From positions 1 to 64,000 of the forward strand of contig CAWUSK010000010.1 in the NCBI GenBank assembly GCA_963925035.1: a stretch of 64,000 nucleotides of DNA, written 5' to 3'. Shown here piece after piece: positions 27,640 through 35,532 of the stretch (the first letter of the stretch is position 1; each line of letters opens with the position of its first letter). The notes under the pieces are model-generated. The model was not told the DNA's origin. It did no database searches and worked only from the letters and a program-made list of their open reading frames with translations. Made by a program: the position numbers and the translations under genes. This DNA is from UBA4466 sp963925035. GTDB taxonomy: Bacteria > Bacteroidota > Bacteroidia > Flavobacteriales_D > Crocinitomicaceae.

Positions 27640-28515
27640 ATGGCGCATAAATCTGGTTTCGTAAATATTGTTGGAAGTCCAAACGTTGGTAAATCGACGT
27701 TGATGAATCGACTAGTGGGAGAAAAATTATCGATCGTAACATCGAAAGCTCAAACTACTCGTCATCGTATTCTTGGTATCGTAAATACGGAAGAAACACA
27801 AATTGTTTTTTCTGACACTCCTGGTGTTGTCAACTCAGCTTACAAGCTGCACGACAGTATGATGGGTTACGTAAACGCGTCTATTTCTGATGCTGATGTC
27901 TTGTTGTTTATCACAGACATAAAAGAAACGGAAATGAATCACAAAGAAACTTTGGAGCGTATCCAAAAATTGGAAGTTCCTGTATTATGCCTCATCAATA
28001 AAATGGACCTTTCTGATCAAGACAAGGTGAAAGAAAAATTGGATTATTGGCAATCGCGTTTGCCAAATGCGAACGTTTTTCCTATTTCAGCATTGCACGG
28101 ATTTAATATTGACGGAGTTTGGGAACAAATTTTGGCAAATATTCCTGAAAGTCCACCTTATTTTGATAAAGACGCGATTTCAGACAGACCGATGCGTTTT
28201 TTTATCTCAGAAATGATTCGTGAAAAGATTTTTATCCATTGCAAGAAAGAAATTCCTTACTCTACTCAGGTAGAAATTGAAGAATACATAGAAGAAGAAA
28301 ATATCGTGCGTATTCGTGCCCTTATCATCGTAGAACGTGATTCCCAAAAAGGAATTATTATAGGCAAAGGAGGCGAAATGTTGAAACGCGTTGGACGTGA
28401 ATCTCGTATCGAAATGGAAAGTTTTATTGATAAAAAAGTGTTTCTTGAAACATTCGTGAAAGTCGATAAAGACTGGAGAGGATCGGAACAAAAATTGAAA
28501 AAATACGGATACTAG
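27640..28515 (+). CDS. era: GTPase Era
   Basis: An essential GTPase that binds 16S rRNA late in 30S subunit maturation. The 291-residue length from this ATG is normal. G motifs: 'GSPNVGKST' (G1), 'TTRH' region (G2), 'DTPG' (G3), 'NKMD' (G4) and 'SALHG' (G5). The C-terminal KH domain has 'GIIIGKGGEMLKRVG'. The open frame begins 21 bases earlier at a TTG inside the promoter box; the ATG is preferred. It is followed after 69 bases by der, a pairing of two ribosome-assembly GTPases. Confidence 0.97.
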   Translation: MAHKSGFVNIVGSPNVGKSTLMNRLVGEKLSIVTSKAQTTRHRILGIVNTEETQIVFSDTPGVVNSAYKLHDSMMGYVNASISDADVLLFITDIKETEMNHKETLERIQKLEVPVLCLINKMDLSDQDKVKEKLDYWQSRLPNANVFPISALHGFNIDGVWEQILANIPESPPYFDKDAISDRPMRFFISEMIREKIFIHCKKEIPYSTQVEIEEYIEEENIVRIRALIIVERDSQKGIIIGKGGEMLKRVGRESRIEMESFIDKKVFLETFVKVDKDWRGSEQKLKKYGY

Positions 28516-28561
28516 ATTGTGAATTTTGGATTGTTTATTTCGAATTAAAAAATTCACAATC
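28515..28561. repeat. 13-bp perfect inverted repeat between era and der
   Basis: GATTGTGAATTTT at 28515-28527 pairs perfectly with AAAATTCACAATC at 28549-28561, with a 21-base loop. It begins on the last base of the era stop codon and is followed by a short direct repeat (CCGAAAT twice). No T-run follows, so it may be an mRNA-processing or attenuating hairpin, or a dispersed intergenic repeat. Confidence 0.75.
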
Positions 28562-28584
28562 CGAAATCCGAAATTAATTAAACA

Positions 28585-29895
28585 ATGAGTAATATAATCG
28601 CAATTGTTGGACGCCCGAATGTAGGGAAATCGACATTATTTAACAGACTTACGGAATCCCAAACAGCTATTGTTAAGGAAGTAAGTGGTGTAACACGTGA
28701 CCGAATTTATGGCAGAGGAGAATGGAACGGCGTTGACTTTTCTGTTATCGATACAGGTGGTTATGTGAAAGGTTCTGACGATATTTTTGAAGAAGAAATC
28801 CGTAAGCAAGTTGAAATTGCCATTGATGAAGCACACGTGATTGTGTTTATGTTGGACGTAACAACAGGAATAGTTGATTTGGATGAAGTCGTGGCAGGAA
28901 TGTTACGAAAAGCGAAGAAAAAAGTATTTATTGCAGCAAATAAAGTGGATAACACGCAACGTGTTGGAATGTCCGCTGAATTCTGGTCACTTGGTTTAGG
29001 AGAAGTATTTGATATTTCTGCGACAAACGGAAGTGGAACTGGAGAAATCTTAGATGAAATTGTTAAGGAGTTTGATAAAGATGATGACAGTGTGCGCGAC
29101 AAAGATCATTTGCCGCGGATTGCCATTGTTGGAAAACCAAACGTTGGGAAATCTTCGTTGATTAATGCATTAACAGGACAAGAACGAAACATTGTAACTC
29201 CAATTTCTGGAACAACAAGAGATACGATCAATACGCGCTACAATGCCTTTGGATTCGATTTCATGTTGATCGATACTGCTGGAATTCGTAAGCAATCCAA
29301 AGTACACGAAGACATTGAGTATTATTCTGTATTACGTTCTGTAAGAGCGATTGAAACTTCAGATGTCTGTATCTTTATGGTTGATGCAGAAGAAGGAATT
29401 CAAAAGCAAGATTTGACGATTTTCTATATGATAGAAAAGAACTCAAAAGGTGTTGTTGTTTTAATTAACAAGTGGGATTTAGTTGAAAAAGATCACAAAA
29501 CAATGTTGGCTTACGAAGAAAAAGTACGCGAGCAACTGGCACCATTCAACGATGTTCCAATCATTTTTACGTCGACAGTAACGAAACAACGACTTCACAA
29601 AGCTATTGAAATGGCCATGGAAGTGTATGAAAATAGAGTGCGTAAAATACCAACGTCTAAATTGAATGATTTGATGTTGGGAATTATAGAAGCTACTCCA
29701 CCACCTTCTACAAAAGGAAAATACGTTAAAATTAAATACGTGCAGCAATTGCCAACGCACTCACCTGCATTTGCATTTTTCTGTAACCTTCCTCAATACA
29801 TTCCAGACAGTTACAAACGTTTCTTGGAAAATAGATTGAGAGAAGCATTCAATTTTACAGGTATTCCACTTCGAATATTCTTTAGAAAGAAATAA
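28585..29895 (+). CDS. der: Ribosome-associated GTPase Der (EngA)
   Basis: A double-GTPase needed for 50S subunit assembly; 436 residues, the usual length. It has two G domains in tandem, each with its own P loop ('GRPNVGKSTLFN' near residue 8 and 'GKPNVGKSSLIN' near 182), 'DTGG'/'DTAG' switch II motifs and 'NKVD'/'NKWD' specificity motifs. The C-terminal KH-like domain ends with 'FNFTGIPLRIFFRKK', typical of the family. It is downstream of era and probably co-transcribed. No convincing terminator follows. Confidence 0.98.
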   Translation: MSNIIAIVGRPNVGKSTLFNRLTESQTAIVKEVSGVTRDRIYGRGEWNGVDFSVIDTGGYVKGSDDIFEEEIRKQVEIAIDEAHVIVFMLDVTTGIVDLDEVVAGMLRKAKKKVFIAANKVDNTQRVGMSAEFWSLGLGEVFDISATNGSGTGEILDEIVKEFDKDDDSVRDKDHLPRIAIVGKPNVGKSSLINALTGQERNIVTPISGTTRDTINTRYNAFGFDFMLIDTAGIRKQSKVHEDIEYYSVLRSVRAIETSDVCIFMVDAEEGIQKQDLTIFYMIEKNSKGVVVLINKWDLVEKDHKTMLAYEEKVREQLAPFNDVPIIFTSTVTKQRLHKAIEMAMEVYENRVRKIPTSKLNDLMLGIIEATPPPSTKGKYVKIKYVQQLPTHSPAFAFFCNLPQYIPDSYKRFLENRLREAFNFTGIPLRIFFRKK

Positions 29896-29998
29896 GGTTC
29901 AAAATTAGAGTCAAGATTTCAAGATAAAAGATATTAAGACTTGTTCTCGTAAAGAAAAAGTAAATTATTTAGCTTAACAGAGAATTAAAATTATCCAA

Positions 29999-30012
29999 TA
30001 GAACGCGTTCTA
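29999..30012. repeat. 14-bp perfect palindrome between convergent genes
   Basis: TAGAACGCGTTCTA is a perfect palindrome without spacer, in the 151-base gap between the ends of der and the TonB-like gene. It has no loop for a terminator and is not near a start codon. A protein-binding site is possible, but chance cannot be excluded. Confidence 0.5.
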
Positions 30013-30046
30013 ACTAGTGACCCTTTCTGTCTTAAAGTTCTCACTT

Positions 30047-30925
30047 CTACGTTATATTAAACTGAAAAGGCAATGTCATATAAACAGAGACTTTTGCTCC
30101 GTTGTTTTCACCTGGGTTCCAACGTGGCATTGTATTGATAATACGCAGTACTTCTTTGTCGAAGTTTTTGGAACCTTCAACTGATTTTAATATTTCTGGT
30201 TTTGTAAGTCGTCCGTCCTTGTCCACTACAAAGCGCACATAAACGTTTCCTTGAATACCTTTTTCTTTTTCGTATTTCGGGTAGTTCAATTGACTCTGTA
30301 TGTGCTTGAACATTGCATCCATTCCGCCTTTAAATTCAGGCATTTTTTCTGCAAACTGAAATACTTTTTCTGTCTCAGGTTTAGGTTCTTCTTCAGGGTC
30401 GTAAAATCCAATTCCTCCTTGAACAACTGGTGCGATATCTCCAACCATAACAGGTTCTGCTTCTCCTTGCTCAATGATTGGGTCACAGGCCACTTGTCCT
30501 TTAATTAAGGTATTGTCAATAGTATAGTTCTGTGTTTTCAATGAATCATCAACGGCAGGAGGAACGGCAATTTCGCCCAGCGTATGTTCAATTGCTGGTT
30601 CAGTATTTCCTGGACTATCTTGCGCACAAGCAGATAAACTCAAACACACCAACGCCATAATTAAAAACGGATTTGGGTTCTTTGTTTTACGCAACGTTTC
30701 TATCAGCACAGGAATATCTTCATGATGAAAATCAAATTGGTCGCGGGTCATTCGTCCGCACACGTTATCATTTGAATTTGATAAAATGTAGGTGATGATT
30801 TCTGCACGGTGCATTTTTGTGAAATCCATTACGCTTTTATCGCATGAAACGCAATGGCGAGAGGTCATCCCAATTTTCATTTTGTTCCAATCTTCGTGAC
30901 AAGGTTCTTTGATTTCCAATTTCAT
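30047..30925 (-). CDS. TonB-like energy transducer with N-terminal Cys cluster
   Basis: A 292-residue protein whose last ~95 residues form a TonB C-terminal domain: 'YPKYEKEKGIQGNVYVRFVVDKDG', 'ILKSVEGSKNFDKEVLRIINTMP', 'RWNPGENNG'. Such domains carry proton-motive-force energy to outer-membrane transporters. The N-terminus is cytoplasm-like with a Cys/His cluster (Cys9, His24, Cys25, Cys28) that may bind zinc. One hydrophobic segment (~88-103) follows, then an acidic/Pro linker with 'EEEPKPETEK'. This order (Cys-rich domain, one membrane segment, TonB) is known among Bacteroidota regulatory TonB-like proteins. No ExbB/ExbD or receptor gene is near, so its partner is unknown. Confidence 0.85.
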   Translation of the reverse strand: MKLEIKEPCHEDWNKMKIGMTSRHCVSCDKSVMDFTKMHRAEIITYILSNSNDNVCGRMTRDQFDFHHEDIPVLIETLRKTKNPNPFLIMALVCLSLSACAQDSPGNTEPAIEHTLGEIAVPPAVDDSLKTQNYTIDNTLIKGQVACDPIIEQGEAEPVMVGDIAPVVQGGIGFYDPEEEPKPETEKVFQFAEKMPEFKGGMDAMFKHIQSQLNYPKYEKEKGIQGNVYVRFVVDKDGRLTKPEILKSVEGSKNFDKEVLRIINTMPRWNPGENNGAKVSVYMTLPFQFNIT

Positions 30926-31044
30926 AGCTACGGTTTTTGTTTATGCTGTACAAACCTTAGTCCAATAGGTTCAACTTCAATTGATAATGACATTCAACCC
31001 AACAAATCCTGAATCCTGAATCCAATTGACCTGACTCCATTTTA

Positions 31045-31058
31045 TGTTAACGTTTACA
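31045..31058. promoter_or_regulatory. Candidate LacI/cre-type operator
   Basis: TGTTAACGTTTACA is a 14-bp near-palindrome centred on CG (one mismatched pair), the form of operators used by many LacI-family regulators (TGTAAACGTTTACA). It lies 75 bases upstream of the PIG-L deacetylase start, in the promoter region of the deacetylase-peptide-symporter operon. A LacI-family gene exists at 62069-63061 in this window. The rest of the 207-base spacer has a short direct repeat (CCTGAAT) near 31010 and no gene. Confidence 0.5.
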
Positions 31059-31132
31059 AAAAGAATCCGATTTAGTGGACATTCTAAAACATACAAGGTA
31101 AATTGCCCCCGAATTAAAGATTCTGCCTTTTT

Positions 31133-33616
31133 ATGAAAAACATACTTCTAATTATTTCCATCACATTAGGTGGGATTTCTCAAGCACAAACATCTCCAGA
31201 ACTCAATTCAGCAGACATTCTACTTGAAATGAATAAACTGAGCACTGTTGGTTCTGTACTTTATATTGCTGCGCATCCAGACGATGAAAACACACGATTA
31301 CTTGGCTATTTAGCAAAAGAAAAGAATTTAAGAACCGGTTATTTGTCTTTGACTCGAGGTGACGGTGGACAGAATTTAATTGGAATCGAACAAGGCGAAG
31401 GATTAGGATTGATTCGAACACAGGAATTATTAGCGGCACGAAGAACAGATGGTGCTGAACAATTTTTTACTCGGGCGAATGATTTTGGATATTCTAAAAA
31501 TCCGGAAGAAACATTTACGATTTGGAACAAAGACAGTATTCTATCGGACGTAATATTAGCCATTCGTAAATTCCGCCCAGATGTAATTATATGCCGATTC
31601 CCAACAACTGGAGAAGGCGGTCACGGGCATCATACAGCATCTGCCATTCTCGCGGTTGAAGCATTTGAAAAAGCTGCAGATCCGACACAATTTCCAAATC
31701 AACTCAATCAAACAGCAGTTTGGCAAGCAAAACGCATTTTTTGGAACACATTTAATTTTGGAGGAAAAAATACGACTTCTGAAGATCAATTGAAAATTGA
31801 CGTTGGTGCTTACAGTCCATTATTAGGAAAAAGCTACGGACAAATTGCAGCGGAAAGTCGTTCTATGCATAAAAGTCAAGGGTTTGGTTCATCGCGTCAA
31901 CGTGGTTCTAACGTTGAATACTTTAAATTGTTGGCTGGTAAAAAAGCTGATAAAGACGTTTTTGAAGGAATAGACCATACGTGGAATCGTTTTTCTGCCA
32001 TGAAGCAACTTGGACCGTTGACAAATGCTTGTATTGGCTCATTCAATCCTCAACATCCAGAAAAATCGTTGGATGCGTTAATAAAAATCTACAAAGCCAT
32101 TCAAAAAATTGATGCATCAGATGTTTCTGTTCGTTACTGGAAGAATGTGAAATTAGAAGCGTGTAAAAACCTCATCGTGCAATGTGCAGGAATCTGGATG
32201 GAAGTCGGCGCCTCAGATTACAGTGCCGTTCCAGGAAGCGAAATTGATTTAAAAGCTGAAATTATAGCTAGAAATCCTTCCATCGTGAAGTTGAATAGCA
32301 TTTCTTTTTCTCCTCAACATGAAGAAAAAATTGGAAAAAAATTAGCAGTCAACACCATTGAAGCAATTGAAGTAGAAGGAAAAGTTCCTGAATCAAATTT
32401 ATTTTCAACACCTTATTGGTTAGCAGATGAACATCCTTTTTCAATGTACACGGTGAATGATGCGACACTTATAGGAAAAGCAGAAAACGACGCTGCTATG
32501 ATCGTAGTTTTTCACATCAATGTCAACGGAATTGATTTAGATATCGAGCGTGGAGTTTCCTACAAGGCTACTGATCCAGTAAAAGGAGAAGTATATCGTC
32601 CGTTTGAAATTCTTCCTCCAGCAACTGTCAATATTTCAGACGAAGTGATCGTGTTTAGTGACAACCAACCGAAAAATATCTCATTAACGATCAAAGCAAA
32701 TTCCTCAGACATCGCAGGGAAACTTGATATTGCCGTTCCGGCAGGGTGGAAAATAGCCATTGCAACGCCTGATTTCAAATTGAAAAATAAAGGCGATGAA
32801 CAAATCATCCAAGCGACAATTACACCTGTTGCAAACAGCGAAGACGGTTTACTTCAACCTTCATTGACTATCAATGGATATAAATACAAGAAAAGCATTC
32901 AGCGTGTCGATTACGACCATATTCCGTCTCAGTTTATTTTGAGAGATGCTTCTTCTAAAATCGTGTTTGTGGATTTGAAAAAAACAGGAAATAAAATTGG
33001 ATACATTCCCGGTGCAGGAGATAAAGTAGCCAGTTCATTGATCCAAGTTGGTTACTATGTTACTGAACTTACCGATGAGCTGCTTGCTAAAAGCGATTTA
33101 AGCCAATTTGATGCAATTGTTGCAGGAATTCGTGCATTCAATACCAACGACCGTTTGCCAATTTACTACCAAAAATTAATGGATTTTGTTCTTCAAGGTG
33201 GAAATTTAATTGTGCAGTACAATACAAATAATCGTTTTGCGCCTATTACGGAAGAAATCGGACCTTACCCGTTTACAATTTCACGAGATAGAGTAACTGT
33301 CGATGATGCTGAAGTAACGTTTGTCAATCCAACTCATCCTGTACTCAATACTCCGAATGTTATTACCCAAGCTGACTTCGATGATTGGATTCAAGAACGC
33401 GGAATTTATTTTGCATCCGAAATTGATGCAAACTATGAAACTGTTTTTTCAATGCATGATCCTGGCGAAGAACCGTCTGAGGGAAGTTTAATTATTGGAA
33501 AATATGGAAAAGGAAATTTCGTTTATACAGGCTTAGTTTTCTTCCGAGAATTACCTGCTGGAGTTCCTGGAGCTTTTCGTTTGTTTGTTAATTTGCTAAG
33601 TTTACCCAAAAACTAA
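31133..33616 (+). CDS. Exported PIG-L family deacetylase, large multidomain form
   Basis: An 827-residue secreted or periplasmic enzyme with a signal peptide ('IISITLGGISQAQ'). The N-terminal ~270 residues are a PIG-L/LmbE N-deacetylase with the zinc motif His48-Pro-Asp50-Asp51 and the second motif Gly-His164-Gly-His-His167. 'TRGDGGQN' is another family signature. The middle is beta-rich and sandwich-like. The C-terminus ('YVTELTDELLAKSDLSQFDAIVAGIRAFN', here only partly quoted as 'DAIVAGIRAFN') looks like a glutamine-amidotransferase-like/ThuA-type flavodoxin fold, without an evident catalytic triad. PIG-L enzymes remove N-acetyl groups from GlcNAc-type sugars. It is followed by a 36-residue peptide gene and a symporter, which suggests release and then import of a sugar. 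Confidence 0.87.
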   Translation: MKNILLIISITLGGISQAQTSPELNSADILLEMNKLSTVGSVLYIAAHPDDENTRLLGYLAKEKNLRTGYLSLTRGDGGQNLIGIEQGEGLGLIRTQELLAARRTDGAEQFFTRANDFGYSKNPEETFTIWNKDSILSDVILAIRKFRPDVIICRFPTTGEGGHGHHTASAILAVEAFEKAADPTQFPNQLNQTAVWQAKRIFWNTFNFGGKNTTSEDQLKIDVGAYSPLLGKSYGQIAAESRSMHKSQGFGSSRQRGSNVEYFKLLAGKKADKDVFEGIDHTWNRFSAMKQLGPLTNACIGSFNPQHPEKSLDALIKIYKAIQKIDASDVSVRYWKNVKLEACKNLIVQCAGIWMEVGASDYSAVPGSEIDLKAEIIARNPSIVKLNSISFSPQHEEKIGKKLAVNTIEAIEVEGKVPESNLFSTPYWLADEHPFSMYTVNDATLIGKAENDAAMIVVFHINVNGIDLDIERGVSYKATDPVKGEVYRPFEILPPATVNISDEVIVFSDNQPKNISLTIKANSSDIAGKLDIAVPAGWKIAIATPDFKLKNKGDEQIIQATITPVANSEDGLLQPSLTINGYKYKKSIQRVDYDHIPSQFILRDASSKIVFVDLKKTGNKIGYIPGAGDKVASSLIQVGYYVTELTDELLAKSDLSQFDAIVAGIRAFNTNDRLPIYYQKLMDFVLQGGNLIVQYNTNNRFAPITEEIGPYPFTISRDRVTVDDAEVTFVNPTHPVLNTPNVITQADFDDWIQERGIYFASEIDANYETVFSMHDPGEEPSEGSLIIGKYGKGNFVYTGLVFFRELPAGVPGAFRLFVNLLSLPKN

Positions 33617-33620
33617 TAAC

Positions 33621-33731
33621 ATGAGTGAAGACCACAATTCTAAAAAATGGTTGATTGCCTATAGCGGAGTTATTCTTGTATTGATTTTACTAATTGTCTT
33701 CTTTTACATTTTTACACAGTATTTCTCATGA
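33621..33731 (+). CDS. 36-residue single-pass membrane peptide
   Basis: An ATG 4 bases after the deacetylase stop opens a frame for 36 residues: a polar start 'MSEDHNSKKW', a 20-residue hydrophobic segment containing 'GVILVLILLIVFFYIF' and a short tail 'TQYFS'. Its TGA overlaps the ATG of the symporter gene by 4 bases (ATGA), the usual sign of translational coupling. The charge pattern predicts a helix with the N-terminus (two Lys) in the cytoplasm. It could be a small subunit or regulator of the symporter. The coding call rests on its tight fit between two genes and on its composition; homology was not tested. Confidence 0.72.
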   Translation: MSEDHNSKKWLIAYSGVILVLILLIVFFYIFTQYFS

Positions 33732-35455
33732 GTGTTATAGATTGGACTGTATTAATTGCCACTTTGCTTGCTGTAATTACCTATGGCGTTTACAAAAGTA
33801 AAAGTGAAAAAACCCTAGACGGTTATTTCAAAAGCAGCAATTCCATGGGTTGGATGTTGATTTTGCTTTCCATAATGGGAACCCAAGCCAGCGCAATCAC
33901 CTTCATGTCTGCACCAGGACAAGCATATACAGATGGTATGCGCTTTGTACAATACTATTTTGGATTACCATTAGCAATGGTCGTTTTGTGCTTTACATTT
34001 ATTCCGATTTACCACAAACTAAAAGTCTATACTGCCTACGAATTTCTTGAGCAACGTTTTGATGTCAAAGCACGTTCGTTGGCTTCTATTCTATTCTTAA
34101 CACAACGTGCACTTTCTACTGGAATTAGTATTTATGCACCTTCAATTATACTTTCTTCCTTGCTTGGTTGGGACATTTACTTGACCAATCTTGTGATGGG
34201 TGGGTTCCTAATCATTTACACTGTCACAGGAGGAACGAAAGCAGTGACTTACACACAAATGCAACAGTTAATTGTTGTGTTTATCGGAATGTTTTTGGCC
34301 GGATATATGGTCGTTCACATGCTTCCTGAAAACGTTTCCTTCAAAGATGCTTTGCATGTAGCTGGAAAAATGGGAAAACTGAATGTGATTGAAACGCATA
34401 TTGATGTCACAGATTCAGAATGGTGGAAAGACAAATACAACATTTGGAGTGGAGTTATTGGTGGATTTTTCCTAGCGCTCTCTTATTTCGGAACAGATCA
34501 ATCACAAGTTGGACGGTATTTAACTGCGAAAAGCACGAAAGAGAGCAGGATTAGTTTGTTGATGAATGGATTAGTTAAAGTGCCTATGCAATTTGCAATT
34601 CTATTGATTGGTAGTTTGGTGTTCGTATTCTACATGTTCTATCAATCCCCTATCTTTTTCAATCAAAAGGAAATAGACAAAGTCTTAAAGACAGAATACC
34701 GTGAAAATTTCCAAGGTTTGCAGGCGAAGAATGATTCACTCAACACGATTCGACAGTTCCAAACAACAGAATTGGCGGCGGCTTTGAACCGTGAGGACAA
34801 TCCTAATATTGACATACTTCAAGCATCTTTATTGAACATCGAAGTTGAAGTCAAAGAAGTTCGGGCAGAAGCTTTAGCGGTCATGAAAAAAGCTGATGCG
34901 AGTGCTGATATAAACGATACCAATTACATTTTCCTCTATTTTGTCGTCGAGAACCTACCCAAAGGATTGATTGGACTGCTAATTGCCATGATTTTCCTCT
35001 CTGCTTGGGGAAGTATTGCCGCTGCGTTAAACTCTTTGTCTTCGACTACAGTAATTGATATTTACAAGCGATTATGGGTGAAAGACAAATCAGAATTACA
35101 TTATTTTAAAGCGTCACGTTGGTTTACATTTGGCTGGGGAATGTTCTCCATTGCCGTTGCGATGTTCGCCAGTCAACTCGGAAGTTTAATTGAAGCAGTG
35201 AACGTACTCGGTTCGTTGTTCTATGGAACGATATTGGGGATTTTCTTAGTGGCATTTTACATGAAGCGCATTGGAGGGCAAGCTGTATTTTACGCAGCAA
35301 TTGTAACGGAAGTGCTAGTGATTGTAATTTATATTTCAGATATAATTTCGTTCCTTTGGTTAAACGTGATTGGATGTTTATTGGTGTTAATTATCGCGAG
35401 AATTATTCAGTTGTTTATTCCAAAACAAAAGGGACAACAAAAAGTCATTGAATAA
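33728..35455 (+). CDS. Sodium:solute symporter family protein
   Basis: A 575-residue polytopic transporter of the SSS family (LeuT fold). Signatures: 'LDGYFKSSNSMGWMLIL' before TM2, 'SIMGTQASAITFMSAPGQAY' (sodium-site helix), 'PIYHKLKVYTAYEFLEQRF', and 'LSYFGTDQSQVGRYLTAKS'. About 13 membrane segments are seen, with a ~100-residue coiled-coil-like insertion between TM8 and TM9 (residues ~310-390, 'NREDNPNIDILQASLLNIEV'). The substrate is unknown. The gene starts within the stop of the 36-residue peptide gene and downstream of the PIG-L deacetylase. Uptake of an amino sugar or related compound is therefore plausible (inference). Confidence 0.92.
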   Translation: MSVIDWTVLIATLLAVITYGVYKSKSEKTLDGYFKSSNSMGWMLILLSIMGTQASAITFMSAPGQAYTDGMRFVQYYFGLPLAMVVLCFTFIPIYHKLKVYTAYEFLEQRFDVKARSLASILFLTQRALSTGISIYAPSIILSSLLGWDIYLTNLVMGGFLIIYTVTGGTKAVTYTQMQQLIVVFIGMFLAGYMVVHMLPENVSFKDALHVAGKMGKLNVIETHIDVTDSEWWKDKYNIWSGVIGGFFLALSYFGTDQSQVGRYLTAKSTKESRISLLMNGLVKVPMQFAILLIGSLVFVFYMFYQSPIFFNQKEIDKVLKTEYRENFQGLQAKNDSLNTIRQFQTTELAAALNREDNPNIDILQASLLNIEVEVKEVRAEALAVMKKADASADINDTNYIFLYFVVENLPKGLIGLLIAMIFLSAWGSIAAALNSLSSTTVIDIYKRLWVKDKSELHYFKASRWFTFGWGMFSIAVAMFASQLGSLIEAVNVLGSLFYGTILGIFLVAFYMKRIGGQAVFYAAIVTEVLVIVIYISDIISFLWLNVIGCLLVLIIARIIQLFIPKQKGQQKVIE

Positions 35456-35532
35456 TAAGGATAGCGCATGTTTTTTTCTTTGTAGTAAACCTTTGTACAA
35501 TTTACTACGAAGAATCAAAGAGCACAAAGGTT

